Source: Delphinapterus leucas (lineage: Eukaryota; Chordata; Mammalia; Artiodactyla; Monodontidae). From it: a stretch of 64,000 nucleotides of DNA. The notes beneath the pieces were generated by a model. That model had not been told where the DNA came from and did not search any database. It was given only the letters and a program-made list of their open reading frames with translations. Shown here piece by piece: positions 27,801-36,589 of the stretch. Location: positions 9,273,996 to 9,337,995 of the forward strand of contig NW_022098001.1 in assembly GCF_002288925.2 (NCBI RefSeq), given 5' to 3'. The position numbers and the translations under genes were made by a program. Within the stretch, counting starts at the first letter, position 1; the number at the start of each line of letters is the position of its first letter.

Positions 27801-28400
27801 AGCAGCCACAGGGCTGGGCGCCACCTGCAGCCAGAGACCGGAAGGAAACGGCATCCTCCAGCAGTAGCAACGGTTTCTATGTACAGCGCGGGTCAGGGAC
27901 TGCCTGAGATCCGAGAGCTCTACAGCCAACCCGCAACGGTCAAGGGGCACTTTAGGACTCTACGAAACTTCTCCCCATTCCTCTGCTTTGTTCACAAGGA
28001 CCGGTGGCCGCCGCCAGAGCCCGGGAACCTCCCCGCCGCACCACCACCTCCGCGTTGCCGCTCTGCCCCAACATCCGCCACCGTCAGCCCCGAGAAACAG
28101 AAGGCCCCCAGGCTGTTGCCCCGGCCGACAAGGACATTCCTCCAACTGCAGTCCGATAGCGCATTTGCTCCTCCGGGTCCGTCTTCCACCCCGGCTCCCA
28201 GAGGAAGGGATTGCGATGGAGAGAGGTAGTTTACTCCTGGCCTGCAGATACTCACCTGGTTCAGACCCCAAGCCTTGCGGAAGCCGCAGCCACACACCAG
28301 TCGCGCGGCTCGTAACCAAGGAGGGGCGTGTCGCCCCGGGCCACTCACCCCACTCCGGCACCCGAGGGCTTGCGGCGGACCGCCGGGGGCGGGGATTAGG
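399..28400 (-). CDS. SPAG1: SPAG1 (sperm-associated antigen 1), 5' part of gene, partial
   Basis: SPAG1 is a cytoplasmic TPR co-chaperone used in preassembly of axonemal dynein arms; loss causes primary ciliary dyskinesia (family knowledge). Seven coding exons join in frame on the minus strand: 27087-26948, 25202-25043, 8989-8864, 4937-4873, 4369-4260, 3662-3557 and 529-399. All have AG/GT boundaries and together give 279 codons plus one base. The N-terminus begins [19 protein letters not shown] lysine-rich stretch leads to a DYAEWDKFDVEKE motif near residues 157-169, and the first TPR region starts near residue 209. The human protein is about 926 residues, so roughly the last two thirds lies left of the window. 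The promoter is a CpG island near 28.0-28.4 kb and the first exon appears non-coding. No frameshift or stop was seen. Identification is firm; the transcription start is approximate. Confidence 0.95.
625..1003 (+). mobile_element. MLT1-type solo LTR (ERVL-MaLR)
   Basis: Begins tgttatgggttcaattgtgt and ends in the 'ctgttgtttaagccactcag...ggcagctctagcaaac' block typical of MaLR LTRs. Old and moderately diverged, with no internal retroviral sequence. Lies in SPAG1 intron 7. Confidence 0.75.
1004..1690. other. SPAG1 intron 7, no recognised element
   Basis: AT-rich sequence with short A-runs. No ORF of note, RNA gene or clear repeat was recognised. Confidence 0.4.
1695..1925 (+). repeat. MIR SINE
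   Basis: Shows the MIR core order: 'cactgagtacttcccacatgccaggcac', 'actcatttaatcctca', 'acagatgagaaaat', 'ggttaagtaacatgcccaaggccaca'. Diverged. Confidence 0.75.
1945..2095 (+). repeat. Second MIR SINE
   Basis: A second MIR-like core ('tttaatcctcacagctgctctgaggtaggca', 'ctacccaaggccag') follows the previous one in the same orientation. It could be a separate insertion or a duplicate. Confidence 0.65.
2490..2880 (+). repeat. L2 LINE 3' fragment
   Basis: L2 features: 'actatgaaccaggtactctgctgggtattagggatacaatga', 'agagcttacagtccag', 'gagatctgaagagtaagtcag', 'gcaaaggccctgtggtgggagg'. A G-run of about ten bases lies at 2672-2685. Confidence 0.65.
3188..3520 (+). mobile_element. CHR-1-type SINE
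   Basis: A tRNA-derived head (B box gggttcgagccct) is followed by the long 'ccacaactactgagcctg...' body and an AAATA-rich tail. Target-site duplication aatggcaagttt at 3175-3186 and 3521-3532. It sits about 35 bp from SPAG1 exon 7, on the donor side. Confidence 0.9.
3557..3662 (-). CDS. SPAG1: SPAG1 exon 7, start of first TPR region
   Basis: 106 bases, from acceptor atttctag to donor gtgagc. It reads [20 protein letters not shown], continues through [14 protein letters not shown] and ends in a split arginine. The G-N-x-x-F-x-x-G-x-Y-x-x-A spacing is the classic TPR helix A pattern. A CHR SINE sits only about 35 bp downstream of this exon's donor. Confidence 0.94.
3663..4259. other. SPAG1 intron 6, no recognised element
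   Basis: AT-rich intron. No repeat family or coding signal recognised. Confidence 0.4.
4260..4369 (-). CDS. SPAG1: SPAG1 exon 6
   Basis: 110 bases, from acceptor catttaag to donor gtaatt. The first base completes lysine 164. The peptide begins [17 protein letters not shown] and ends [10 protein letters not shown], with one base carried into the next exon. It completes the WDKFD motif and continues charged helical sequence towards the first TPR. Confidence 0.93.
4370..4872. other. SPAG1 intron 5, no recognised element
   Basis: Very AT-rich, with no supported feature. Confidence 0.4.
4873..4937 (-). CDS. SPAG1: SPAG1 exon 5, basic segment and DY motif
   Basis: 65 bases between acceptor tttctttcag and donor gtatgt. 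It reads [20 protein letters not shown] followed by D and two bases of a lysine codon. The DY-x-x-WDKFD pattern, completed by the next exon, resembles a motif upstream of the TPRs in related R2TP-type co-chaperones such as RPAP3. Confidence 0.9.
5285..5760. repeat. Ancient interspersed repeat, family uncertain
   Basis: The theme 'gacagacacccaacttgaacta...aaattattggcttatgtaac', a CT-rich middle, then 'gactctgattggctagc' and 'caacccaggtcacatgtcc' recurs in mammalian genomes as an old repeat. I recognise the pattern but cannot name the family with certainty. Confidence 0.5.
5973..6812 (+). mobile_element. 5'-truncated L1, 3' end
   Basis: Starts in the ORF2 C-terminal region ('gatgctcaacatcactaatc') and runs through the 3' UTR to a poly(A) near 6800. 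A target-site duplication of about 19 bp, aaaatcctcatggagttca at 5954-5972 and one mismatch at 6813-6831, bounds it. No intact frame. Confidence 0.85.
7207..7435 (-). mobile_element. L1 3' end fragment
   Basis: Poly(T) then 'aacatctttattgaagtatagttgctttacaatgg', the reverse complement of the young cetartiodactyl L1 3' UTR, ending near 'catttggta'. Short flanking repeats cacacagaat at both ends suggest an independent, very 5'-truncated insertion. Confidence 0.8.
7780..7900 (+). repeat. L2 LINE 3' end
   Basis: 'ctataagctctttgaggacagagaccaa' through 'atgggtgttcaataaatac' is the characteristic L2 3' terminal pattern. Confidence 0.6.
7901..8863. other. SPAG1 intron 4, no recognised element
   Basis: Apart from an A-run near 8131-8148, no repeat family, RNA gene or coding signal was recognised. 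Confidence 0.4.
8864..8989 (-). CDS. SPAG1: SPAG1 exon 4
   Basis: 126 bases, 42 codons (residues 101-142), phase 0 at both ends, from acceptor cttcttag to donor gtaggc. It begins [12 protein letters not shown] and ends HLHVAK. It is acidic and low in predicted fold, and probably links the N-terminal region to the basic DY-motif segment. The preceding intron is about 16 kb and holds most of the L1 insertions. Confidence 0.92.
9290..9480 (+). repeat. L2-like fragment
   Basis: 'ctttctctgaacttcctggttg' and 'taagttccttgagggcagagcctatgtc' resemble the L2 3' region. Diverged. Confidence 0.5.
10463..10681 (-). mobile_element. CHR-2-type SINE
   Basis: Reverse complement of the short CHR consensus: T-rich start, 'gtggcctctcccgttgcggagcacaggctcc', ending 'ccaccagggaagccc'. 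Target-site duplication caaaactagttttt at 10448-10462 and 10682-10695. Overlapping ORFs are SINE translations, not genes. Confidence 0.92.
11155..11350 (+). repeat. Purine-rich (GA) tract
   Basis: About 195 bases almost wholly A and G on the plus strand, made of irregular gga/gaaa units. Low-complexity sequence in SPAG1 intron 3; the antisense ORF here is an artefact of this composition. Confidence 0.8.
14286..14508 (+). mobile_element. CHR-2-type SINE inside L1
   Basis: 'gggcttccctggtggcgcagtgg' head, CHR-2 body ending 'gagaggcccacgtaccgc', then an (AAAT)n tail. It interrupts L1 ORF2, so it is younger than that L1. Confidence 0.92.
14793..14833. repeat. (TA)n microsatellite
   Basis: About 20 uninterrupted TA units inside the truncated L1, where other copies have a plain A/T-rich ORF2 segment. 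Likely polymorphic. Confidence 0.95.
15802..16210 (+). repeat. Ancient L1 3' UTR, interrupted by SINE
   Basis: Follows the target-site copy: 'ggtggttgccaggggcaggtgg', 'gagattggttgcacaacaat', 'cttaaaaatggttaaga'. It is the target of the younger L1 and of the SINE at 15981-16188, and matches the tail at the window start. Confidence 0.75.
15981..16188 (+). mobile_element. CHR-2-type SINE
   Basis: Full CHR-2 body with a poly(A) of about 17 bases. The duplication aaatggttaaga flanks it on both sides within an old L1 3' UTR. Confidence 0.92.
16260..16512 (+). repeat. Ancient L1 ORF2 fragment, left part
   Basis: 'ttcatggatcagaaatctcaatattgttaagat' and 'aattcaacacaatcccaa' are L1 ORF2 phrases. It is the left half of an old L1 split by the insertion at 16513 and resumes at 22250. 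Confidence 0.75.
17077..17968 (+). pseudogene. L1 ORF1 (RNA-binding protein), disrupted
   Basis: The open part, 17183-17968 (261 codons), covers the coiled-coil ([18 protein letters not shown]) and the RNA-binding core with [15 protein letters not shown] and LPA-like C-terminal basic region. The natural start near 17077 (ATGAGAAGACAG) runs into a stop within about 25 codons. In active L1s this protein packages L1 RNA. Confidence 0.88.
18027..21811 (+). pseudogene. L1 ORF2 (endonuclease and reverse transcriptase), disrupted
   Basis: Three open pieces. 18027-18629 is the AP-like endonuclease ([19 protein letters not shown]). 18720-20738 is the endonuclease end plus reverse transcriptase ([19 protein letters not shown] catalytic motif). 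21053-21811 is the C-terminal cysteine-rich region ([18 protein letters not shown]). Stops or frameshifts separate them near 18.63, 18.7 and 20.74-21.05 kb. A 33-bp tandem duplication sits at 18477-18542. Confidence 0.92.
22250..23650 (+). repeat. Ancient L1 ORF2 and 3' region, right part
   Basis: Resumes the L1 split at 16512: 'agagttggaggacttgcac', 'ggtcagttgatttttgataatgg', 'acattcaacatcattagttattagag'. It is itself interrupted by a short L1 3' end at about 22340-22478 flanked by gactta. Contains an irregular GTAT/GT microsatellite near 22676-22720. Confidence 0.75.
22340..22478 (+). mobile_element. Short L1 3' end insertion
   Basis: 'tgaatcactttgctgtacacctgaaactaacac...actatactccaat' then an A-rich end, inside older L1 ORF2 sequence. 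The flanking gacttagtg/gacttactg suggests a target duplication. Confidence 0.65.
23655..23945 (-). repeat. L1 3' UTR fragment, antisense
   Basis: 'aattgaagtatagttaacatacattatgttagtttcagg' through 'gtctgtttctgctttgttg' is the reverse complement of an older artiodactyl L1 3' UTR. Confidence 0.7.
23946..24429. other. SPAG1 intron 3, no clear element
   Basis: Contains faint L1-like phrases ('acacactgctggtgggag') but nothing that can be bounded. Confidence 0.35.
24430..24780 (+). mobile_element. CHR-1-type SINE
   Basis: Long CHR-1 body with A-rich tail. The flanking copies aaaatacatgtgcag and aaaatacatgagcatg form the target-site duplication. Confidence 0.9.
24838..24886. repeat. (CA)n microsatellite
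   Basis: CA repeat with ACGC interruptions at its start, next to the A-rich end of the CHR-1 SINE. Confidence 0.95.
25043..25202 (-). CDS. SPAG1: SPAG1 exon 3
   Basis: 160 bases, from acceptor tttaaaag to donor gtatag. It completes the split arginine and codes to residue 100 ([17 protein letters not shown] at the start, [12 protein letters not shown] at the end), closing in phase 0. The residue pattern is characteristic of the conserved SPAG1 N-terminal region. Confidence 0.93.
25203..26349. other. SPAG1 intron 2, mostly unrecognised
   Basis: Unique-looking intron with a block at 25255-25460 ('agaccagtggtttgcaagctggg') that may be an old DNA-transposon remnant. Purine-rich at 26050-26180. 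No coding evidence. Confidence 0.4.
26350..26505 (+). mobile_element. MER5/MER20-like hAT DNA transposon remnant
   Basis: 'attcctgggctctactcatg', 'tgaagcagaatctctaggagtggggccc', 'atttgcattttctaac', 'taaagtttgacaatcac' match the MER5/MER20 group of non-autonomous hAT-Charlie elements. Confidence 0.65.
26948..27089 (-). CDS. SPAG1: SPAG1 exon 2, start-codon exon
   Basis: The acceptor tttcag is followed by CC and ATG at 27087-27085. The exon codes for residues 1-46 and ends in AG before the donor gtaagc (phase 2). The peptide reads [18 protein letters not shown] and ends CVLR across the junction, matching the SPAG1 N-terminus. An in-frame ATG further upstream is intronic, so this start is preferred. 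Confidence 0.93.
27303..27349 (+). repeat. CHR SINE head fragment
   Basis: Only the tRNA-derived start (gacttccctggtggcgtggt...ctgcctgccaatgg) is present, cut off before the B box. Confidence 0.75.
27350..27979. other. SPAG1 intron 1, no recognised element
   Basis: Contains a G-run cluster at 27497-27514 that could form a G-quadruplex. Otherwise nothing supported. Confidence 0.4.
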
Positions 28401-28420
28401 GCCTCTGCGTGATGACAGGC
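27980..28420 (-). promoter_or_regulatory. SPAG1: CpG-island promoter of SPAG1
   Basis: A GC-rich, CpG-dense block lies about 1 kb upstream of the SPAG1 start-codon exon and is the only such block between SPAG1 and POLR2K. It holds the inferred non-coding first exon. The overlapping long open frames on both strands are explained by GC richness and show no domain. No convincing RFX X-box was found by eye, although SPAG1 is a motile-cilia gene. The exact transcription start cannot be read from sequence. Confidence 0.75.
28256..28400 (-). other. SPAG1: Inferred SPAG1 non-coding exon 1 (3' boundary only)
   Basis: The start-codon exon begins with an acceptor only two bases before ATG (ctatatttcag/cc-ATG), so a 5' untranslated exon must lie upstream. 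Within the CpG island the minus strand has a near-perfect donor, accag/GTGAGT, with its last exonic base at 28256. The upstream limit is a guess. cDNA could show another donor. Confidence 0.45.
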
Positions 28421-28689
28421 TAGTCTCCGGTTTGCCATTCGGCTGATGGGCCTTGCAGACCCAGCTTCACCCGAACAGAAGAACGTTAGCCGAGAAATAA
28501 GAGTTGCAATTCCACGTGCCCTGTAATTTTCCTTTCACGCACACTTTGGTTTTTTTCTGGTTACAATTATGTACATATACAATTATGCTGAATAAACAAG
28601 CAGGATAAAAACTAACTCAAAGGAAATGGACTATGCAGGCAAATGAAAATTACCACTATCATCTTCATAAAGACATTGCGTCCAATAAT

Positions 28690-29000
28690 TAATAGATGGA
28701 TTAGAAAGTAAAGTTGAAGAAATCTTTCACAGAGCAGATAAAGAAAAAAAAGGAAATCGAAAAAGATGAAAAAGTTAGGTCTAATATTAGATTTAAAAGA
28801 TCTAGAGAGAATACTGAGGGTAGGAAGTTATCAATTCAAGGAAATTTTCCAGAATTGAAGAGCTTGAGTTTCCAGACTGAAAGCACCCACCAAGTGACCA
28901 AAACAGGGAAGGAAAACAGACCCATACCAAGGCACAAACTGCAAAATTTCAGGACACTGGCAAAGAAAATTCTAAGTTTCTAGAGCGAAAACAGGTCACA
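28690..29000 (+). repeat. HAL1/L1M ORF1 fragment
   Basis: The frame at 28714-28983 includes FPELKSLSFQTESTHQVTK and RPIPRHKLQNF, the pattern of ancient L1/HAL1 ORF1 protein. The surrounding sequence is degenerate, so this is a relic and not a gene, though the frame is open for 89 codons. Confidence 0.65.
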
Positions 29001-29474
29001 TACAAAGCATTAGGAAGAATAGTTTTGCACTTCCCACAATAATACAGAAAACTAGATGGCATTCTGACACTGGGGAAGAACACAAGACAGGTCATTTCAG
29101 GCAGAGAGAAAGGCAGGAGCACAGGCAAAAAGGTCCGTTATCTGCTTAAGGAACTGCAAACATCTCCTTAAAACCAAGATTGAGAGGTGGGTTGAAGTGG
29201 TGACAGAGGCAGGAAAGGAGTCTATACTATTCCCAAATATACTATTCCCAATAGTTTTCGTTTTATCAAAATGGGAAGCTACTAAGAATTTTCAGCAAGA
29301 CAGTGCTGTGCAATTTCTATTTTACAATGAGCAAGCTGGGAATTCCCTAGTGGTCCAGCAGTTAGGACTCTACAATCAGCAAGCTAAAGAGTATGGAAAA
29401 CAGCAAGACCAGTAACTGAGACTAATCCTAAGACTGATACAAGCACCTGTGCAGAAAATGCTAATACTTTCTGT
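29001..29474. other. Intergenic POLR2K-SPAG1, mostly unrecognised
   Basis: Contains a truncated SINE head at about 29337-29374 ('gggaattccctagtggtccagcagtta'). No other supported feature. Confidence 0.45.
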
Positions 29475-29620
29475 AATGGTGTTAACAGTTATTAGATTAA
29501 GAGTTTTTATGGAGTATTTAATTTTATCTTGCAGCAAACCTTTGACATAGGTGCTATTATTTCATGCCCATTTTACAAATAAGGAAAGTGAATCTTGGTA
29601 GTCACTGACATACAACAAGG
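29475..29620 (+). repeat. MIR SINE
   Basis: 'gcaaacctttgacataggtgctattatttcatgcccattttacaaataaggaaa' is a MIR core. Confidence 0.65.
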
Positions 29621-30655
29621 GACACTCTAGGAATACGGACCCAAAGCCTTTTGCCAAAGTCCATACTGTTTCCTGTGCTCCTAAGTACTAACCAATTCAC
29701 AAGTAAGTCCTATTCAACTTCAAAACATATCTCACAACCAGCTACTTCTCACTCCCTCTACGCCTACCCTGGCCCAGCCACCATTACTCTTAGCCTGAAC
29801 TTTTACAGGTGGCCGCTAACTGGCTTCCCACCATCCCGTCCCTATATTGTCCGTTCCCACAGAACAGACCCAGTAATCTTTTAAGTCTGGGCAGAGGGTG
29901 GAGGGTGGAGGGATGTGCATGTATTTGTACATGTAAGGAGGCAACTTGTTTTTACGCGTTCTCAGTTTACACTTTCTCACTTTATGTGATATTTTAATCT
30001 TCTTAAAATTGGTCATTTATGATTTCATCTACTAGTTTTGAATGTCATTAACTTCAATCTCTGAAGATAGCTTCAGAGTCCAAAAGCACTGAACTATCAT
30101 TAATTCCTTGACTTTGACAAGCTGAAGTCAAAAGAAATAAACTGGCCAGTAACTGAGTAGCAGCGCTGGATTTGAACCAATTTCCGTGTATTCATATTTT
30201 TGATGGACCTGCGTGTCTACAGCCATTGGTAAGCAGTTTAGTAGGGGACAAGTTATGTATTAGCTTCAAGCTCAGATTTACTGATTTTTATATTTATAGA
30301 GTACTATTCAAAAGGATCTTTTAAAAGCAATTTTATATCTATTTTACCTTTTCTTAAAACTGTCCAGGTAGGCAAGAGGTAAAATTACATCCATTTTATA
30401 GACGATGGGGACACGAAGAGATAACTGAAACGATGGTCTTGAGTTCCAGTGGTTAATACTTTTCCCATTAAACCACTGTCTAGTTAACGAAATAACAGTA
30501 TTCAATTAAACTATTGATACACAAAGGACCTATGATGAAATTAGAATAGTTAAGAGCAACATTACCCAATGAGTTGTGGTTTAGGAGGCTGTCATAAAGA
30601 GATATTTATTGGGACTCTTGTACAAAAAGGACCAGCTCAAGAAGGAACATGGCAG
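29621..30655. other. Intergenic, no clear gene
   Basis: A weak MIR-like stretch lies at 30365-30480 ('cattttatagacgatggggacacgaagagataactg'). Nothing else recognised. Confidence 0.4.
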
Positions 30656-30858
30656 GGCTTCCCTGGTGGCGCAGTGGTTGAACGTCTGCCTGCCAATGCA
30701 GGGGACACGGGTTCGTGCCCTGGTCTGGTAAGATCCCACGTGCTGCGGAGCGGCTGCGCCCGTGAGCCATGGCCAGTGAGCCTGCGCGTCCAGAGCCTGT
30801 GCTCCGCAACGGGAGAGGCCACAACAGTGAGAGGCCCGCATAGCGCAAAAAAAAAAAA
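30656..30858 (+). mobile_element. CHR-2-type SINE
   Basis: Full CHR-2 with poly(A) at 30847-30858. The short flanking repeat tggcag is visible on both sides. It lies about 1 kb beyond the POLR2K stop codon, in opposite orientation to the gene. Confidence 0.92.
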
Positions 30859-31509
30859 GTGGCAGAATTACAAAATTATGAAAGCCACAGTCCAGGAAAA
30901 CCTGGACCAAGGAAGCACTCTTTAAAAATATTAAGTATGGTAGTACTTTGTATAGCACATAATAAATTTACATAACAATATTTGAGGATGGTAGTAGAAA
31001 CAATGTTTTGTTTTCTTTTTTAAACAGCACAGTTGCACAGTTAATACTTTCAATGTGCGAGACACACAAAACTATTAACAAAGTTGAAATATATCTAATC
31101 GAATCCTGGAACAGATGGAGTATCTGAGCATCCATATCTCTATCAAGGCAAAAGCTTTAAACATTCATCCAATTTAGTGTAAACCAACTCCTACTTTTTC
31201 TATATCCTGAAAGCAGAGTTTTTTACCTTAATGATTACACCTGGGAAACTGCACCTGCCTTAATAGTCTGCTTCATCCACTTTACTTGGGGTTGATTTTG
31301 CCTTAGAGAAAGCAATCATTAAAGTTTCTTTTCCCTTGCCAAAGATTTAAAAAACAGTCAAGCATTATATACAAATACAGAAAGGCCTATGCCAAGTTAA
31401 CAAATAAATTATAACTCAAAATGAGGTATGCACACTGATAGTAAGTGCGTTGGTATACTCTATACAAAATGAGGCTGGAGAGTTTACAAACAATTGGTGA
31501 TGTAAAACA

Positions 31510-31630
31510 GTGGTTTCCTAGGAACTTACTTAATCAGACCTTTAAAGGGCCCTAGCAAACGTCATTTTTAACAAGGGCCCCAGATGATTCTAGGTTTTGA
31601 TTAAAGTGTAGTTTGGGGAATCACTTTTAA
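31510..31630 (+). mobile_element. MER5-like hAT remnant
   Basis: 'ttaatcagacctttaaagggccc', 'tttttaacaagggccccagatgattct', 'gtagtttggggaatcac' follow the MER5 layout. Confidence 0.6.
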
Positions 31631-31859
31631 CCTTCATTGTGTGTCAGATTATATATACGATAAAATTAAATTACAAACCATGTAACTGAACAAAAATATC
31701 TTTATATAAGCTATTAATAGATACCTAAATACAATATGGTTTTTAAAATGAAATCATGTGTATATAGTTGTATTCATAAAGTACACTAATCAAAAGCTAT
31801 ATGACAACATTAATAGCAAATCCAAATCCAAATGAAGACATTCCTCTGTATTTCATCTT

Positions 31860-33097
<1,238 letters not shown>

Positions 33098-33264
33098 TTA
33101 ATATCTCAAATGGCGTCCTCACAAATCTAACCAGGCCTCATGTTTCTCGGAGAAAGCTAAAAAGGCCGCAATTCCTAATCTGTGCTTTTTTCAAATCCTA
33201 TAGGTGGGTCTAAAGAACGAAACAAAAAAACAACGTATTGTGCATTTACCCCCAAACTGGACAC

Positions 33265-33455
33265 AATAATAAACACTTTACATATGTCATTTCAATTATG
33301 CATGCTATTTCATTATAATCTTTACAACAATTCTAGGAGGTATTACTCTTATTTTACAGATGAAGGAACTGGGGTTTAAAGAAGTTAATTTGGGCAGGAT
33401 TATTCATCTGTTAAGAGTCAGAGATTTAGATCTGACTGCAAAGCTCGCGTCTTCA
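33265..33455 (+). repeat. MIR SINE
   Basis: 'acactttacatatgtcatttcaa', 'aatctttacaacaattctaggaggtattactcttattttacagatgaagg' are MIR landmarks. Lies in POLR2K intron 1. Confidence 0.75.
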
Positions 33456-33738
33456 TTTAACACAAGTTCCAAACTTTAGCAAGAGATTGCCAAAAAACTG
33501 TATCCCTCAACAGGAGAACATGGGAACCGAAGATAAGGGAAGAACAAAGAAATAACTCCCAACGGCTAAAACGCCAACAGCTAAAGAGGCAAACAACCCA
33601 ACAGCTAAAAAGGCAAAGGCCTAACAGCATCGACTCTATCCCCAGTCTCTCCCGACTCTAACCCCACACCGGACCTGTTTAGCCCCTAGCGTCTTTCCAG
33701 TTTTGGCCCAAATACCTACCCCCCAATCCGCCAATTAC

Positions 33739-33865
33739 CTACACACGTAACACGGAGAAACTTCTCTGCTTCTCCGAACAGACTCCGCCTCGCCGCTGTA
33801 TGGCAGCCAACTTCCGGCGCTGGCTTATGACGCAAGCGGAGTCTCCGCCCCTTCCGCCCCAGGTG
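33739..33865 (-). promoter_or_regulatory. POLR2K: POLR2K promoter and inferred non-coding exon 1
   Basis: A compact GC-rich block holds an ETS-type site (minus CCGGAAGT, 33810-33817), a CRE-like TGACGCA on the plus strand (33828-33834) and two GC boxes (ccgcccc at 33845-33851 and 33854-33860). A donor cgtgtgtag/GTAATT has its last exonic base at 33739, suiting a short 5' leader exon. ETS plus CRE plus GC boxes is typical of TATA-less housekeeping promoters. The transcription start is inferred to fall near 33.80-33.83 kb. Confidence 0.65.
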
Positions 33866-33910
33866 TGGCAGAGAAAGCCGGATTGAGTACAGGTGGTGAA
33901 ACTGGTTTGG

Positions 33911-34123
33911 TTTTTTTGTTTTTTGTTTTTTGCGGTACGCGGGCCTCTTACTGCTGTGGCCTCTCCCATTGCGGAGCAGAGGCTCCGGACGCGCAGGCTC
34001 AGCGGCCATGGCTCACGGGCACAGCCGCTCCGCAGCATGTGGGATCTTCCCGGACCGGGGCACAAACCCGCGTCCCCTGCATCGGCAGGCGGACTCTCAA
34101 CCACTGCGCCACCAGGGAAGCCC
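33911..34123 (-). mobile_element. CHR-2-type SINE abutting the POLR2K promoter
   Basis: T-rich start, then the reverse complement of CHR-2 ending 'ccaccagggaagccc'. It begins about 50 bp from the GC boxes and runs in the same direction as POLR2K. No clear target-site duplication was found. The overlapping ORFs in four frames are SINE translations. Confidence 0.93.
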
Positions 34124-36589
34124 AGCGGCTGCTTTTTCTGTATTTCAGACTCCGGACAAAAGTGCTTGTTTTGGTCTCACCTGTTTTCACTCTTCAGGGA
34201 AGTAAAGCGTTTTAGAAGCTCCTCAAGTCGAAGGAGGTTTGTTTCTCTGACATATGAAGTCGGTAGAAAATAACACTTTTCCAGGAGGGCAGAGGGTTAG
34301 AAGAGAAACCCAAGTGAAGTGTTCGTGGAATCCTAGGCTGACCGTTACTCCGAGGAACGTAGAAGAATCGGCTCCACCGCTGATTTCCACGTAGAAAAGC
34401 ACTTTTCAGATTATGCATTTCCAGTCGTTTGATACCTGTGCCGGGGCAGTGGAGCAGCCGCCCCTATCCTTCCTTAGAATCATTTCGTTTTTGCTTTTCG
34501 CCCCTTTCTCTCCTAGGCTCCCGTCATCCCTGTAACCCCCTCCTTTTACTCGTTTTAAAGCACAGGTGGGCTTGCGGGCAGCTACGTCAATTACTCCCAC
34601 TTAAAGCTAAGGGATTTAGGTAGTAGTAGCTGTCCATTGACTCTCCTTTCATCCCATGTAATAATTGCTCCCCAGAAGAACAAAACGACTTGTCCAGTGG
34701 AGGCGTGTTCTTTCAAAGATCAAAATTTTAGTGAGACTAGTAACAGTTGGGTTCACAACATTTGCATTCGTTTGCTTCTTTCACAGCAGGTATTTTACTT
34801 ATATCACGAGAGAGAAGAAAATGAAGTTATTAAAACTTAGAAACTAGCAAGTTGTGAATAACTATTTTAGTTAATCTGAGAATCAGGTTTCTTTCTCCCC
34901 AACATGCACTACTTTGGTTTTTATTAAGCAGGCTATACCGCTTTTCGGTCTTCCATCCAGCAACTTGGGAACCTTGAGCCTCACCTTTCACTTCCAGAAG
35001 GAATTCCAACTGGTTGCACCTCCACAGACCAGCCTGAGAGATTTAACTCGATTTTCTCAGTCTTCCTAGCTGCCGATTTTTTAATTTCCAGGAAACACAG
35101 TGGACTGTCCTGCTTCTTTCTCCACAGATAGGCTAAGATAGAACATAAATATTTTGATCATCAGCTCTCTTATGAAATACCCCCCCTCTTAGCCAAAGGG
35201 AACAGGTAATCCAATAGAACAGTCAAAATTAGCTTCACTCAAGAAATATTAGGTAAAACCATTGTCATGATAAGAGAAAGATTATGGAGTGATCCAGAAA
35301 GTGTAACTTTAATCATTGCAAACTGACCTGGGTTCTGACTATGCAGCTTGAGGTTATCAAGATGATGCTGGAATGTAACACAGTTTGTGGAGATCAGAAT
35401 GGATCAACACATGTAGAATACAAATGGAACCCTACAGAGGGTTAGGGTAAAGACAAGTTATAGCAAGGAGATCCAGAATTTCAACAAGAGTTCATGTCGA
35501 GGCTAGTTCCCAATGCAACATTCTCTTTCCTATCAGCAGTCACCAGTAATTTTAGGATCATTTTGGAGCATGGTCTGTGGAAGCTGTTATCAATGGTGAC
35601 AGCTAACTTTTCTTGAGCATTTGCTACGTGCCGGACATCATCGCATTGCTCTCTCTTAATGAGGGCATTTGTTTTGCCAACTTGGATACTAGTGTTTTTA
35701 AATGCTTACATTGCAATAATATGGTTATGGAGATGCAAGTTGCTATTTTCCCCCTGAGTATCTGTTTTCCTTTTTCTTGATCATACTCATTTAAGTATAC
35801 CTGCATAGCTTGACTATCATGGTGATGGAAAACCCTTTCAGTATGTTTTCCTGGATGGTCTCCAAAAGAAGCGTTAGCTCTGTGGAAAACATATGGGTTT
35901 TAGAATTCTGAAGTCAGTAATGAGATTACACCCAATCCAGAAAGGGAAGGGAAAAGGCCAAAGACTGTGATGTGTAAAGAATTGGAAAATATAGCTCAGT
36001 GGCTTAAATTTGCGCTATATGAGTAAAGCTAGGGCAAGCTACATGTAACTAGGTGTCTTTTTGCCATTTTTGGGGTGGGGAGGGGTGTAAAATTATTCTT
36101 CGAGTGAATAGAAGAGAGTTATGATACATTCTTTTACTCTTCAGTTGTAACAAAATATCTAAAGAAAAATTACTAGAGAAAGAGAAAAGGGCAATGTTTA
36201 ATCGTGTTGTGGGGTCGTGTGGCTTTTATTTAACCATAGGCAAAATCCCCTGCCCTGTTTACAGTGGAGTGGGGAGCAGACCTTACACAAAGTAAGTAAA
36301 TAATACAGTATTTTATAAGGTGATAAATTATATGGAGAAAATTCCGGAGAGGAGGATTGCAAGTGCTGGGCAGGGAGTGGCAAAATAGAGGCTTGATTGT
36401 AATAGAGACTGGTTTGAGGACCTAGAAAGGACACTACTCATTCTATCCGAACGTGTGAGGGAGGCTTCAGGGAGGTGCCATCTTGAAGAATGTGTAATTC
36501 ACCAATTCCTTACCTTAAGTCCTACAGGTACCACAAACGTAACAACCTCGCACTAAATTCATCTTATTTTCTCCCAAACCTGTACTCTT
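34124..36589. other. POLR2K-FBXO43 intergenic region
   Basis: Mostly unique-looking sequence with no coding evidence. A MIR-like stretch lies at about 35590-35660 ('cttgagcatttgctacgtgccggacatcat'). Confidence 0.45.

Noticed and set aside
27988..28446. Long overlapping frames in the SPAG1 CpG island
   Set aside because: GC richness removes stops on both strands. The SPAG1 start lies in the next exon and no frame here joins to it with coding sense.
28714..28983. 89-codon frame as a possible small gene
   Set aside because: Its residues follow ancient L1/HAL1 ORF1 order and the flanks are degenerate L1-like sequence, so it is a relic.
33865..34273. Several 90-126 codon frames near POLR2K
   Set aside because: They are translations of the CHR-2 SINE; the same peptides ([15 protein letters not shown] type) recur at every CHR-2 copy in the window.
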